DNA from: CAZRCZ01 sp964598765 | Lineage (GTDB): Bacteria > Sumerlaeota > Sumerlaeia > MVZB01 > JAJFLK01 | DNA: 64,000 bases | Direction of reading: 5' to 3' | NCBI GenBank assembly: GCA_964598765.1 | Contig: CAZRCZ010000013.1 | Span: 71,302 to 135,301, forward strand | In this document: positions 39,448 through 47,779 of the stretch, in pieces | How the letters are laid out: each line of letters opens with the position of its first letter | How positions within the stretch are numbered: the first letter of the stretch is position 1 | Notes under the pieces: generated by a model | Databases searched by the model: none | What the model was told of the DNA's origin: nothing | The model's input: the letters and a program-made list of their open reading frames with translations, nothing else | Translations under genes and position numbers: made by a program

Positions 39448-42183
39448 TCATTCCTTGACTCGCTCCGGAGATTGTTCGCGGCTTGCTCGGATCAACTCGT
39501 CGAGAATCTGAAGTGCTTGAAGCGGCGTGATCCGGCTGATGTCCAACCGCCCCAGCGCGGTCAGGATCGGATGCTCACCCGCGCCGAACAGGTCCGGTTG
39601 ACGGAGCGCGGGAAGATTCGAGGTCTCTTCCGATTCGACGTGTCCAAACATATCGGGCAGGGACGAGGAAATTGAGGAAGGAGCGGGGATGGCGTCGAGA
39701 CCGGGCGATTGCGTATTCGGCGCGCCCGCGACACCGCGCGAACATTCCAACTCGAAAAGAATCTCGCGCGCCCGCGCGACGACGTCGGGCGGAATTCCGG
39801 CCAGCCGCGCCGCGTGAATGCCGTAAGAATGATCGGAGCTTCCGAGCGCGATCTGGTAGAGGAACGTGATTTCCTCCCCTTCCTCCTTCACGGCGACGTT
39901 GTAATTCTTGACCCGCTTGAATTTTCCCTCCAACTCCGCCAACTCGTGATAATGGGTCGCAAACAGGGTTTTCGCGCGCCGCTTTTTTTTCTCATGCAGA
40001 TATTCGATCACCGCCCAAGCGATGGAAAGCCCGTCGTAGGTGGACGTGCCGCGTCCGATCTCGTCGAGAATGACCAAACTCTTCTGCGTCGCGTTGTTCA
40101 AGATGTTCGCCGTCTCGGTCATCTCGACCAAGAACGTGCTCTGTCCCTTCGTGAGATAATCGGTCGCGCCGACGCGGGTGAAAATGCGATCCACCAATCC
40201 GATCCGCGCCGAGACCGCCGGAACGAACGAACCCATGTGCGCCATGAGCGTGATGAGCGCGACTTGTCGGATGAACGTGGATTTGCCCGCCATGTTCGGT
40301 CCGGTGATGACCCAAATCTGCCGCTCGCGGTTGTCGAGCGCGACATCGTTGGGAACGAACGCGCGATCGGTCAAGCGCGCCTCGACGACGGGATGGCGTC
40401 CGGCGCGAATCTCAATCAGGTCCGAGCCGTCGAGTTCGGGGCGAATGTAGCCACCTTGAATCGCGGCTTCGGCCAGACTTAGCAGGGCGTCGGAGGCGGC
40501 AAGTTCGCCCGCCAGCGTCTGAATTACGCCTGTTTCGCTCTCGACGGCGTGACGGAGGCTTTCAAAAAGCTCGTATTCCAATTCGTTAATTTTTTCCTCC
40601 GCGCCGAGGATCAATGCCTCCTTCTCCTTCAATTCCGGCGTGACGTAGCGCTCGCCGTTGGTCAGCGTTTGGCGCCGCTCCCAATCCGAGGGAACCTTGG
40701 CGGCGTTCGCGTGGCTGACTTCGATGTAATAACCAAAAATATGATTGAAGCCGATTTTGAGACTGCCGATTCCGGTCCGCTCAATTTCCTTTTTCTTGAG
40801 ATGACTGATCCAATCCTTGCCTCCGCGCGCGACCTCGCGCAGTTCATCGAGCCGCGCATTGTAGCCGTCGCGGATCATCCCTCCCTCGCGAAGACCGACC
40901 GGCGGCTCCTCGGTCAACGCTCCCTCCAGCAGGTCGGCCAGTTCAGCGAGCGTCGCCATACCCGAGCCGAGTTGGGCAAGTTTGCCCCGTCCGTGTCGAA
41001 CGAGCGCAGATTTGATCGAGGGGACTTCGCGGAGCGAACGGGCCAGCGAAAGCAAATCGCGCGCGTTGGCCGTCCGGCAGTGAACGCGGCTCAGGATGCG
41101 CTCCAAGTCGCGCACTCCCTTCAATCCCGCCATGAGTTGCTGGCGAAACGGCGCAAGCGCGATGAGCGCTTCAATCGAATCCTGCCGACGGATGATTTCC
41201 TCCAAGTCGTTCTGCGGTTGCAGAATCCATTGGCGAAGAAGGCGTCCTCCCATGGGCGTCTGGGTGTGATCCAAAATTTCGAGAAGCGTTCCGGTTGTCT
41301 TTCCGTCAATCAGATTGCGCGTCAATTCGAGCGAGCGTTGCGTGACGGCGTCCAGCGCAAGGAAATCGGCCGGGGAATAGATTTCGAGATGATGAATGTG
41401 CCCCAGCGCTCGGCGTTGCGTTTGCCGAAGGTAAGCAACGAGCGCGCCTGCGGCGCAAACCGCCGCGGGAAAATCCTCCGCGCCGAATCCTTCCAAGCTG
41501 TGAACCTTGAGTTGCTCCATCAGCGCGGAGCGAGCCGGATCAAGTTTTATTAACCCTGCGTCAATTCGCGTGCGCATCGTCCGAGCGGGACCCGAATCGG
41601 CGATTTCGCCGCCGAACAGTTGCAGATCATCCTCAGTCGCCAAAACTTCGGCGGGTCCGATCCGCGCAATCTCGTCCTGAAGCGCGGCGCGCGAATCATC
41701 ACCCGTGAATTGCGTCGCCGAAAGATCGCCCGTCGAAAGATCGCACCGCGCCAAGCCCCATCGTCCGGCGTGCCGCGCCGCGCAGACCAAATAATTGTGG
41801 CTTTTGTCTTCGAGAAGCGATTCCTCGATGAGCGTGCCGGGCGTCACGATCCGCACGACGGCGCGATCCACCGGACGCCCCTTGACCTCTTTGGCATCCT
41901 CCATCTGCTCGCAGATCGCCACTTTTTTCCCCGCGCGGACCAGCTTGCCGAGATAGCTTTCCAAGGCGTGATAGGGGATGCCCGCCAGCGGAAGCGTCCG
42001 CCCGTTGCCGACGTGTTTTTTGGTGAGCGTGATGTTCAGGATGCGCGAGGTTTCCTGCGCGTCCTCGCCGAACGTCTCGTAAAAATCGCCGATACGATAG
42101 AGGAGAATTTCGTTCGGATGTTCCCCCTTCACGCGCAAATAATGGCGCACCATCGGGGTCGGGAGCGAAGCAACGTCGGACAT
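39448..42183 (-). CDS. mutS: DNA mismatch repair ATPase MutS
   Basis: The 911-residue protein has the mismatch-reading motif GDFYETF near residue 35, connector, lever and clamp domains and the ATPase: Walker A GPNMAGKST (~628), ABC-type signature region and Walker B LVILDEIGRGTSTYDG, then FATHYHELAELE. The end (ITPLQALQILDELIRAS) is the usual tetramer/MutL-linked helix after a Pro/Ser linker. All catalytic motifs look intact. No mutL is nearby. Confidence 0.97.
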   Translation of the reverse strand: MSDVASLPTPMVRHYLRVKGEHPNEILLYRIGDFYETFGEDAQETSRILNITLTKKHVGNGRTLPLAGIPYHALESYLGKLVRAGKKVAICEQMEDAKEVKGRPVDRAVVRIVTPGTLIEESLLEDKSHNYLVCAARHAGRWGLARCDLSTGDLSATQFTGDDSRAALQDEIARIGPAEVLATEDDLQLFGGEIADSGPARTMRTRIDAGLIKLDPARSALMEQLKVHSLEGFGAEDFPAAVCAAGALVAYLRQTQRRALGHIHHLEIYSPADFLALDAVTQRSLELTRNLIDGKTTGTLLEILDHTQTPMGGRLLRQWILQPQNDLEEIIRRQDSIEALIALAPFRQQLMAGLKGVRDLERILSRVHCRTANARDLLSLARSLREVPSIKSALVRHGRGKLAQLGSGMATLAELADLLEGALTEEPPVGLREGGMIRDGYNARLDELREVARGGKDWISHLKKKEIERTGIGSLKIGFNHIFGYYIEVSHANAAKVPSDWERRQTLTNGERYVTPELKEKEALILGAEEKINELEYELFESLRHAVESETGVIQTLAGELAASDALLSLAEAAIQGGYIRPELDGSDLIEIRAGRHPVVEARLTDRAFVPNDVALDNRERQIWVITGPNMAGKSTFIRQVALITLMAHMGSFVPAVSARIGLVDRIFTRVGATDYLTKGQSTFLVEMTETANILNNATQKSLVILDEIGRGTSTYDGLSIAWAVIEYLHEKKKRRAKTLFATHYHELAELEGKFKRVKNYNVAVKEEGEEITFLYQIALGSSDHSYGIHAARLAGIPPDVVARAREILFELECSRGVAGAPNTQSPGLDAIPAPSSISSSLPDMFGHVESEETSNLPALRQPDLFGAGEHPILTALGRLDISRITPLQALQILDELIRASREQSPERVKE

Positions 42184-42244
42184 GGCGGTATCTTATCCGC
42201 TCAAAATTGTTTCGGCAAGTTGGGAGGCGTGATCTCGCCCAAGA

Positions 42245-43438
42245 TCAAAACAAATCCGTCAATTTCCCCGTCGCCGCCGACCAGCTGAATTCTTCCTCCA
42301 CCCGTTTCCGTCCTTTCCCTCCCAATTCACGACGCGATTCCGGCGAGGCGATGAGTTTCAAAATCGCTTGGGCGATGCCCGCCGGATTGCCGCCGTCGCA
42401 GAGAATTCCCCCTTCGCCGTCGCTGATTAATTCTCGGTGAGGTTTGATGTCGGAAAGGACGACCGCCGTGCCGCACGCCATCGCCTCCAAAACCGCGTTC
42501 GGCATTCCTTCGCCGCGCGAGAGATTGACGAAAACGTCCGCGCTTTGAAGGAGCCGAACCACTTCGGATTCCTCGATTCGTCCGAGGAATCGGATGTGCG
42601 GAGCGACGCCCAATTCCGCCGCCAATTTTTCGAGGATAGACCGTTCCGGACCGAATCCCGCGATGCACAACTCAATTTTTGCCGACGTTTCGCGCAGGAT
42701 CAGCGGCAAGGCTTGAATCAATTCGCGCAATCGTTTTTGGCGAACGAGTCTGCCGGTGTAAACAAGACGGAACACCCGTCGTTCCGAGGATGTGGCACCG
42801 GCGCCCTCGCCGGTGATGGAAGAATCCGAGCCTTCCACAGCCGAGGGCGGCTGTGCCATACGATAAACGTCAAGATTCACGCCGTTGGGAACAACCTCGA
42901 TTTTCAAATCGGGCGCGAACTGGCGGGCCAATTCCGCCAAGCCTTCGCTGTTGGCGATGATCCGCGCCGAGCGACGCCAGACGTTTGCCGTCACCGGCGC
43001 GGCCAGCGCGTGCATCCATCGTTGCGTTTCGGGATGACCGGGAACGTCTTGACCGCGCAGAAGCGTCAAATAAGGAATTTTCGCTCCGCGCAACATTTCG
43101 CGGGCGACGATGCCGGAGGGAATCGTCGAATAGGCCAACACAAGCTCGGGATGAAATTTTTTCAAGATTTCCCGCGCGGCAAAAATTCCAGATACCGCGA
43201 ACGAAAGAACCTCCAAGGCGTTGGCGTAATTCAAATGTCGCCGCAAGACGGGAATGCGGAAGATGGAAATTCCTTCCGAGACCTCCTGCGCGGGTTGATC
43301 CTTGAACTTGGATGTGAGGATGGCGACTTCGTGGCCCATCGCTTGAAGGGCGCGCGACGTATTCAACACCGCCCTTCCCGTTCCGCCTCCCAGCGGGGGA
43401 TACTCATAGGCGATCAGAAGAAGTTTGCGGGGCTTCAT
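42245..43438 (-). CDS. GT4-type glycosyltransferase with in-frame repeat insert
   Basis: The 397-residue GT-B enzyme has an N-terminal YEYPPLGGGTGRAVLNTSRALQ and a C-terminal nucleotide-sugar site (VYTGRLVRQKRL, LGRIEESEVVRLLQSADVFVNLSRGEGMPNAVLEAMACG with the EX7E motif). About residues 193-216 (MAQPPSAVEGSDSSITGEGAGATSSE) come from a hairpin repeat (42791-42861) in the hinge between the two domains, where it is probably tolerated. It overlaps the GT2 gene by 35 bp and both are likely for surface polysaccharide or LPS. Confidence 0.9.
   Translation of the reverse strand: MKPRKLLLIAYEYPPLGGGTGRAVLNTSRALQAMGHEVAILTSKFKDQPAQEVSEGISIFRIPVLRRHLNYANALEVLSFAVSGIFAAREILKKFHPELVLAYSTIPSGIVAREMLRGAKIPYLTLLRGQDVPGHPETQRWMHALAAPVTANVWRRSARIIANSEGLAELARQFAPDLKIEVVPNGVNLDVYRMAQPPSAVEGSDSSITGEGAGATSSERRVFRLVYTGRLVRQKRLRELIQALPLILRETSAKIELCIAGFGPERSILEKLAAELGVAPHIRFLGRIEESEVVRLLQSADVFVNLSRGEGMPNAVLEAMACGTAVVLSDIKPHRELISDGEGGILCDGGNPAGIAQAILKLIASPESRRELGGKGRKRVEEEFSWSAATGKLTDLF
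42791..42861. repeat. Two-hairpin REP-like element inside the glycosyltransferase gene
   Basis: Two 8-bp stems with 4-nt loops, CACCGGCG-CCCT-CGCCGGTG (42796-42815) and CACAGCCG-AGGG-CGGCTGTG (42836-42855), are joined by 20 bp. Outer TGGCAC and GTGCCA (42794 and 42853) add another inverted pair. The element is about 70 bp, is read through in frame and adds ~24 residues to the protein. Confidence 0.85.
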
Positions 43439-44405
43439 GGGATTGCACGGGGGGGTGCGCGGACGCGGAAGAATCGAATCCGATCAGTTCCTCGACAATA
43501 TATTGGGGACGCCGCTTGATTTCCTCATAAATGCGTCCCAAGTATTCGCCTATGATGCCGAGCATGACGAGTTGCACGCCTCCCATGACCAACACCGAAA
43601 CGACGATGGTTGACCATCCTCCCGTCGCCTGATACGCGCCCCGCAGACGATTGATGAAGACGTAAAGCGCGTAAGCCAGTCCCGCGCCCGAAAGCGCGAG
43701 ACCCAAAATCGTGCTGATGCGGAGCGGCAAAAATGAAAACGAAAAAAAAGCGTCCAGCGCGAGTTTGAAGGAGGACCGGAACGTGTATTTCGGCTCGCCG
43801 GCCTTTCGCGCGGCGCGCTCGTATTCCAATCCCGTCTGACGAAACCCGACCCACGAACGCAAGCCGCGCAGATAACGGTTCCGCTCAGGGATTTTATTCA
43901 GTTCGTCCACGACCCTGCGGCTCATCACGCAGAAATCGCCGGAGTCCATCGGAATGTCAATGTAGGAAATTTTTTTAAGCAGACGATAAAACAGAAACGC
44001 GAACGGGCGGACCAACGGACGCTCGACGCGCGATTTGCGAATGGCATAGACCAAATCCCAATTCCCTTTTTCCTTCTCGCGGATCAAATCGGGTATCACC
44101 TCCGGCGGGTCTTGCAGATCGCCGTCCATGAGAACCACCGATTCTCCACGCGCGAATTGCATCCCGGCGGTGATGGCGGTCTGGTGTCCGAAATTGCGCG
44201 AGAAACTGACGATCTTGACGCGCGGATCGCGGGCGTTCAGCTCGCGCATGATCCGAAGCGAGCCGTCCTTGCTGTGGTCGTTGACGAAGATCAACTCGAA
44301 CTCGCGTCCGGTGTCCTTCATGGAATTTGTCAGGCGCGCATAAAGCTCATCCAAGTTCTGCTCTTCGCAGTAAATCGGAACGACGATGGAAAGTTCAACG
44401 CTCAA
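43404..44405 (-). CDS. GT2 polyprenyl-phosphate glycosyltransferase (DPM1/ArnC-like)
   Basis: The 333-residue protein has a GT2 domain (SIVVPIYCEEQNLDELY, DxD-type VLMDGDLQDPPE with D94/D96, GHQTAITAGMQFA) and two C-terminal membrane helices (LPLRISTILGLALSGAGLAYAL and VVSVLVMGGVQLVMLGIIGEYLGRIY). It moves a sugar onto a polyprenyl phosphate in the inner membrane for later flipping and transfer. TTG 44405 is the start. The downstream GT4 gene overlaps by 35 bp. Confidence 0.92.
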   Translation of the reverse strand: MSVELSIVVPIYCEEQNLDELYARLTNSMKDTGREFELIFVNDHSKDGSLRIMRELNARDPRVKIVSFSRNFGHQTAITAGMQFARGESVVLMDGDLQDPPEVIPDLIREKEKGNWDLVYAIRKSRVERPLVRPFAFLFYRLLKKISYIDIPMDSGDFCVMSRRVVDELNKIPERNRYLRGLRSWVGFRQTGLEYERAARKAGEPKYTFRSSFKLALDAFFSFSFLPLRISTILGLALSGAGLAYALYVFINRLRGAYQATGGWSTIVVSVLVMGGVQLVMLGIIGEYLGRIYEEIKRRPQYIVEELIGFDSSASAHPPVQSHEAPQTSSDRL

Positions 44406-44460
44406 GAAATGCGCCCCTCAATCACCCGAGCCACGATCTTTCTTCAAAATGTTCCGTCTT

Positions 44461-46830
44461 TCAAGCTTGGCGGAGTTTGGCGGGGGGGTGAAGATCGTGA
44501 ACAATTCGCATGGCTTGGAGCCGCTCGTCGGCGGTCGCGGTTTCTCCCGCGTATTTTTGGCGGTAATAAAGCGCGACAAGCCAATCCAATCCCGATCCGA
44601 TCCAACCCGATTGCGCGAGATCGCGGGTCCATTCGGCGGGAGTTTGTCCGGCGGGACGTTGCCAGCCTGATTTTTCGAGCTTACGCAAAAACGCGTCGAA
44701 ATAATCAACGCCGGTGCGGAGCAGGCGTCGCGCCATGTTTTTCCTTCGTCGGTAGATCAACCATGCGGCGATCAGCGGGGCGGAAATTATCCATGCGAGC
44801 GCCGACCATCCGGCGGGCGAGCGCTTCGAATCCGATGGATTAGATGGATCGGATTGTTTTCCCTTCGTCGAATAAGATTCCAATCGTTTCCTCAAGGAAT
44901 CCATCAACGCGGCGGCCGATTTGATTCCCGGCAGATTTCGCGCGCTTTTCAAAAGCGTGATTTGTTTATGGGATGAATAGTCAATGACGTAACGTTGCCA
45001 TTGAATCCGCAGGTATTCGGACACGTTTTCCAGCATGGTCGTCTTGGTTAATCCATAGGCCGCGCGTCCGGCGCTGTCGGCGGGACTGGGGTCAATCGTC
45101 AGCCAACCGGGTCCGTCCAGCCATACCTCCGTCCATGCGTGCGCGTCGCTTTGCCTGACCACATAGGTCCCGGCCATGTTGTTCCAATCAGTGGTGTAAA
45201 AGCCGTTGATGATCCGCGCCGGAATTCCCTGCGAGCGAAGCATGAGCGCCAGCGCCGTGGCGAAATACTCGCAGTGCCCCTTCTTGGTCCGGAACAGAAA
45301 TGCCTCGATCGGGTGAACGCCGCGCGGCGTCTCCGGCGCGAGCGCGTAGCGGAAGCCGGAGTGAAAGAAACGGATGAGTTGCAAAACCATTTCCGGCTTG
45401 GTGGGGCCGGGAGCGACTCGCTCGGCAAGATCGCGGATTTTTTCCGTGAGGGGCGTCGGTGGAAGCTCCAGATTGATCAGCTTTTCCTCGGCTTGGAGCG
45501 TCAGTGGCTTTCCCTGCGTCAGCCACGCGTCCTCGATTTCCGCGTTTTGTTTCCGGAATTTCGCCAGTTTCGCCGCCTGCGCTTCCCGGTCTCCCTCGAG
45601 TTCCAGAATCGCGGCGCGCTCTTCGCGGCGCCGGGTTTCGGCGCGGATCAAATCGGGAAGCATCGGCGTCGCCTCCTCGACCAGATGGGACGTGACCGTA
45701 TAAGTGAACGGATTGGTGTAAGCCCCTTCGCGGTTCCGTCCCATCGCAATCACCTGAATCCCGGTCGTTTCGTAATCGAATCGAACCCGCAATTCGCGGT
45801 GGAAATCCACGGCCAGCGGAAGGGAGGCCACAAAAACCCGCGCCGTCACGTCGGGATTTTGATAAATCGTGAGATTAATGTTTTGTCCGCGCTGGCGGGA
45901 TTCGATCTTGGGGTCCAGTTGCGGCCACTCGACAATCGCCGGCTCGCGCCGGAGCGGCGAGCGTTTCCATCTCGCCTCATCGTATTGCTCCAACGCCAAT
46001 CCCCTCAACCGAAGATTGGAGGGACGATGCTCCTTGTGCCCTTCGGGCCAACCCAATTCCACGCGCATCACCACGGTCTGGTCCGGCGTGAGTTGCTTGA
46101 ATTCGCCGAATTCAATCTCCTCGGCGAAACCGGTCAGCGATTCGGGAGGAACGTCGCGCCCGCTCAACGGCGCGTTCAATTGCGTGACCGAGAGGTGGGG
46201 GATCAAAAGAAAACTCGCGACGATCAAGATCAGGATCAGGACTGAAACCGACGCGCCGAAACGAATCGTCCGGCGGAGCGCGGCGGGAGAGGAGGTTTCG
46301 ATCTCTCCACTCACTTTCTCCTTTTCCCGCCCGATGCTGTAAAGAACCAATCCCAGCGTCGCCAAGACGACGTATCCGATGAAAAAGAACATGAAATAAA
46401 AGGCGACGGTGATGACGGACGCCGAAAGCAAAATGAAAAAGCAGATGATCTGAGCGTGAAGATAATCCTTGGCTTTGCTCAAGGTGTAACACTTGAGCAA
46501 AATCAGGAAGAGCCAAAGGTCCAGAACGAACCGGAAGGCATGGCGGTAACCGATCAAAAGCAGAAGCGCGACCACGGTCAAGATCAGGAGATTGGCCATC
46601 CAAGCCCGCCACCACGAAAAGGGGCGTCGAAGCCGATAGCCGAAAAGAAGGGCGATTAGAAAAGTCGCGCCGACAACGGGTTGAATTTCGCGGGTCGCCG
46701 CCAGCGAGAAAAAAGCGAGCAAAGCCAGAAGAAACGTGACGTTCCTTTGAAGCGTTTCGAAGGACAAGACGGCCTTGGACTCCGAGGCGGCGGAATTAAA
46801 GGAAAAACCCGTGGCGCGCATCCGAAACAA
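44461..46830 (-). CDS. TgpA-like membrane transglutaminase (DUF3488-TGc-DUF4129)
   Basis: The ~789-residue protein has six or seven N-terminal helices (DUF3488), a periplasmic transglutaminase domain with catalytic Cys (~520, KKGHCEYFATALALMLRSQG), His (~564, DAHAWTEVW) and Asp (TIDPSP), a further helix and a cytoplasmic DUF4129 tail. The catalytic triad is intact. A Gln/Glu-rich coiled segment sits between DUF3488 and the catalytic domain. TTG 46830 has AGGAG at a good distance; ATG 46821 is the alternative. TgpA in Pseudomonas is essential, with unknown substrate. Confidence 0.9.
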   Translation of the reverse strand: MFRMRATGFSFNSAASESKAVLSFETLQRNVTFLLALLAFFSLAATREIQPVVGATFLIALLFGYRLRRPFSWWRAWMANLLILTVVALLLLIGYRHAFRFVLDLWLFLILLKCYTLSKAKDYLHAQIICFFILLSASVITVAFYFMFFFIGYVVLATLGLVLYSIGREKEKVSGEIETSSPAALRRTIRFGASVSVLILILIVASFLLIPHLSVTQLNAPLSGRDVPPESLTGFAEEIEFGEFKQLTPDQTVVMRVELGWPEGHKEHRPSNLRLRGLALEQYDEARWKRSPLRREPAIVEWPQLDPKIESRQRGQNINLTIYQNPDVTARVFVASLPLAVDFHRELRVRFDYETTGIQVIAMGRNREGAYTNPFTYTVTSHLVEEATPMLPDLIRAETRRREERAAILELEGDREAQAAKLAKFRKQNAEIEDAWLTQGKPLTLQAEEKLINLELPPTPLTEKIRDLAERVAPGPTKPEMVLQLIRFFHSGFRYALAPETPRGVHPIEAFLFRTKKGHCEYFATALALMLRSQGIPARIINGFYTTDWNNMAGTYVVRQSDAHAWTEVWLDGPGWLTIDPSPADSAGRAAYGLTKTTMLENVSEYLRIQWQRYVIDYSSHKQITLLKSARNLPGIKSAAALMDSLRKRLESYSTKGKQSDPSNPSDSKRSPAGWSALAWIISAPLIAAWLIYRRRKNMARRLLRTGVDYFDAFLRKLEKSGWQRPAGQTPAEWTRDLAQSGWIGSGLDWLVALYYRQKYAGETATADERLQAMRIVHDLHPPAKLRQA

Positions 46831-46951
46831 GACATGTCTCCTCTGGCGGAACTGAAAACCATGATGACCCCGCCGGACGCTAAGGGACAACAAGAATCCG
46901 TCCTGAGCCTATTTTCCTTGGATTCCAATTCCTTGGCTTCTTGGCAGTTGG

Positions 46952-47779
46952 TCACCACCCAATTGTTTCCAACGCCACGGTCGGAACAACGGGTCCTTCA
47001 CAGCATATCCGCCGATAACCCTTGCGCGTCGTGACGACGCAACCTTGACACGCGCCAATGCCGCAACCCATCTGATTTTCGAGCGACGCCTGCCCTTCCA
47101 ATCCCGCTTTGCGCATTCGCTTGAGCAAATCGTTCATCATCGGGTTGGGTCCGCAGGTGAAGATCGAGATGCCCGGCTCGAAAAATCGCTCTGCGGCCTG
47201 CGTGCAAAATTCCTTCGCTCCGCGCGAGCCGTCGTCGGTCGTGAGGACGAGCTTATCCACGAGGGGCTCGATTTGATCGAGCAAGACAAATTCCCTCGCC
47301 GTTCGCGCGCCATAGCAGAAAATAATTTCGGGCGGTCCTCCCGGCGAGTCGGCGCGCCAGTCCGACATCGGATCGGAGCCCCCCGCCGCTTTTCTCTCCC
47401 GAACTTCTTGCGCCAGAAGCAAGAGCGGCGCGACGCCGACGCCTCCGGCGACGAGCAACATCTTGCGCGCGCCTCGCCAGTCGAAATGCAATCCCAGCGG
47501 CGCGAGCATGTCCACCCGCGTCCCCGGCGCCATGTCCCCCAAAATTCGCGTTCCCGGTCCGATGACCTTGATGAGCGCGGTGAACGTCCCCGCTTTTTTG
47601 TCAGCCGTGCAAATGCTAAAGGGACGACGCAAAAGCGGATCGGAATTCGCGCTGGGGCGAATGTTGACGAATTGCCCCGGACGCGCGGCCTCGGCGATTT
47701 CCGCGTTTTCGTAGGTGTGAAGATACGAGCCGGGAACGAGCAACTCGTTCTTCACCAGCGGAACGACGTATTGATTCAT
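46952..47779 (-). CDS. pyrK: Dihydroorotate dehydrogenase electron transfer subunit
   Basis: The 275-residue protein has a flavin-binding barrel (RPGQFVNIRP, LLRRPFSICTAD), an NAD-binding half (LLVAGGVGVAPLLLLAQEV, IFTCGPNPMMNDLLKR) and the C-terminal 2Fe-2S cysteines (MGCGIGACQGCVVTT and RICCEGPVV). This is PyrK, which passes electrons from PyrD to NAD. No pyrD is in the window, and the gene is coupled by ATGA to a giant secreted cytochrome/WD40 gene, an unusual place. A related ferredoxin-NADP reductase is less likely because of the cluster motif. Confidence 0.9.
   Translation of the reverse strand: MNQYVVPLVKNELLVPGSYLHTYENAEIAEAARPGQFVNIRPSANSDPLLRRPFSICTADKKAGTFTALIKVIGPGTRILGDMAPGTRVDMLAPLGLHFDWRGARKMLLVAGGVGVAPLLLLAQEVRERKAAGGSDPMSDWRADSPGGPPEIIFCYGARTAREFVLLDQIEPLVDKLVLTTDDGSRGAKEFCTQAAERFFEPGISIFTCGPNPMMNDLLKRMRKAGLEGQASLENQMGCGIGACQGCVVTTRKGYRRICCEGPVVPTVALETIGW

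Noticed and set aside
42437..43519. Plus-strand open frame opposite the GT4 glycosyltransferase
   Set aside because: Antisense shadow with no domain; the minus-strand gene has EX7E and GT-B motifs.
46656..46958. Frame starting MSCFGCAPRVF with good AGGAG in the pyrK-TgpA gap
   Set aside because: It overlaps the transglutaminase N-terminal helices in a different frame, is short and lacks family similarity; the AGGAG is better assigned to TTG 46830.
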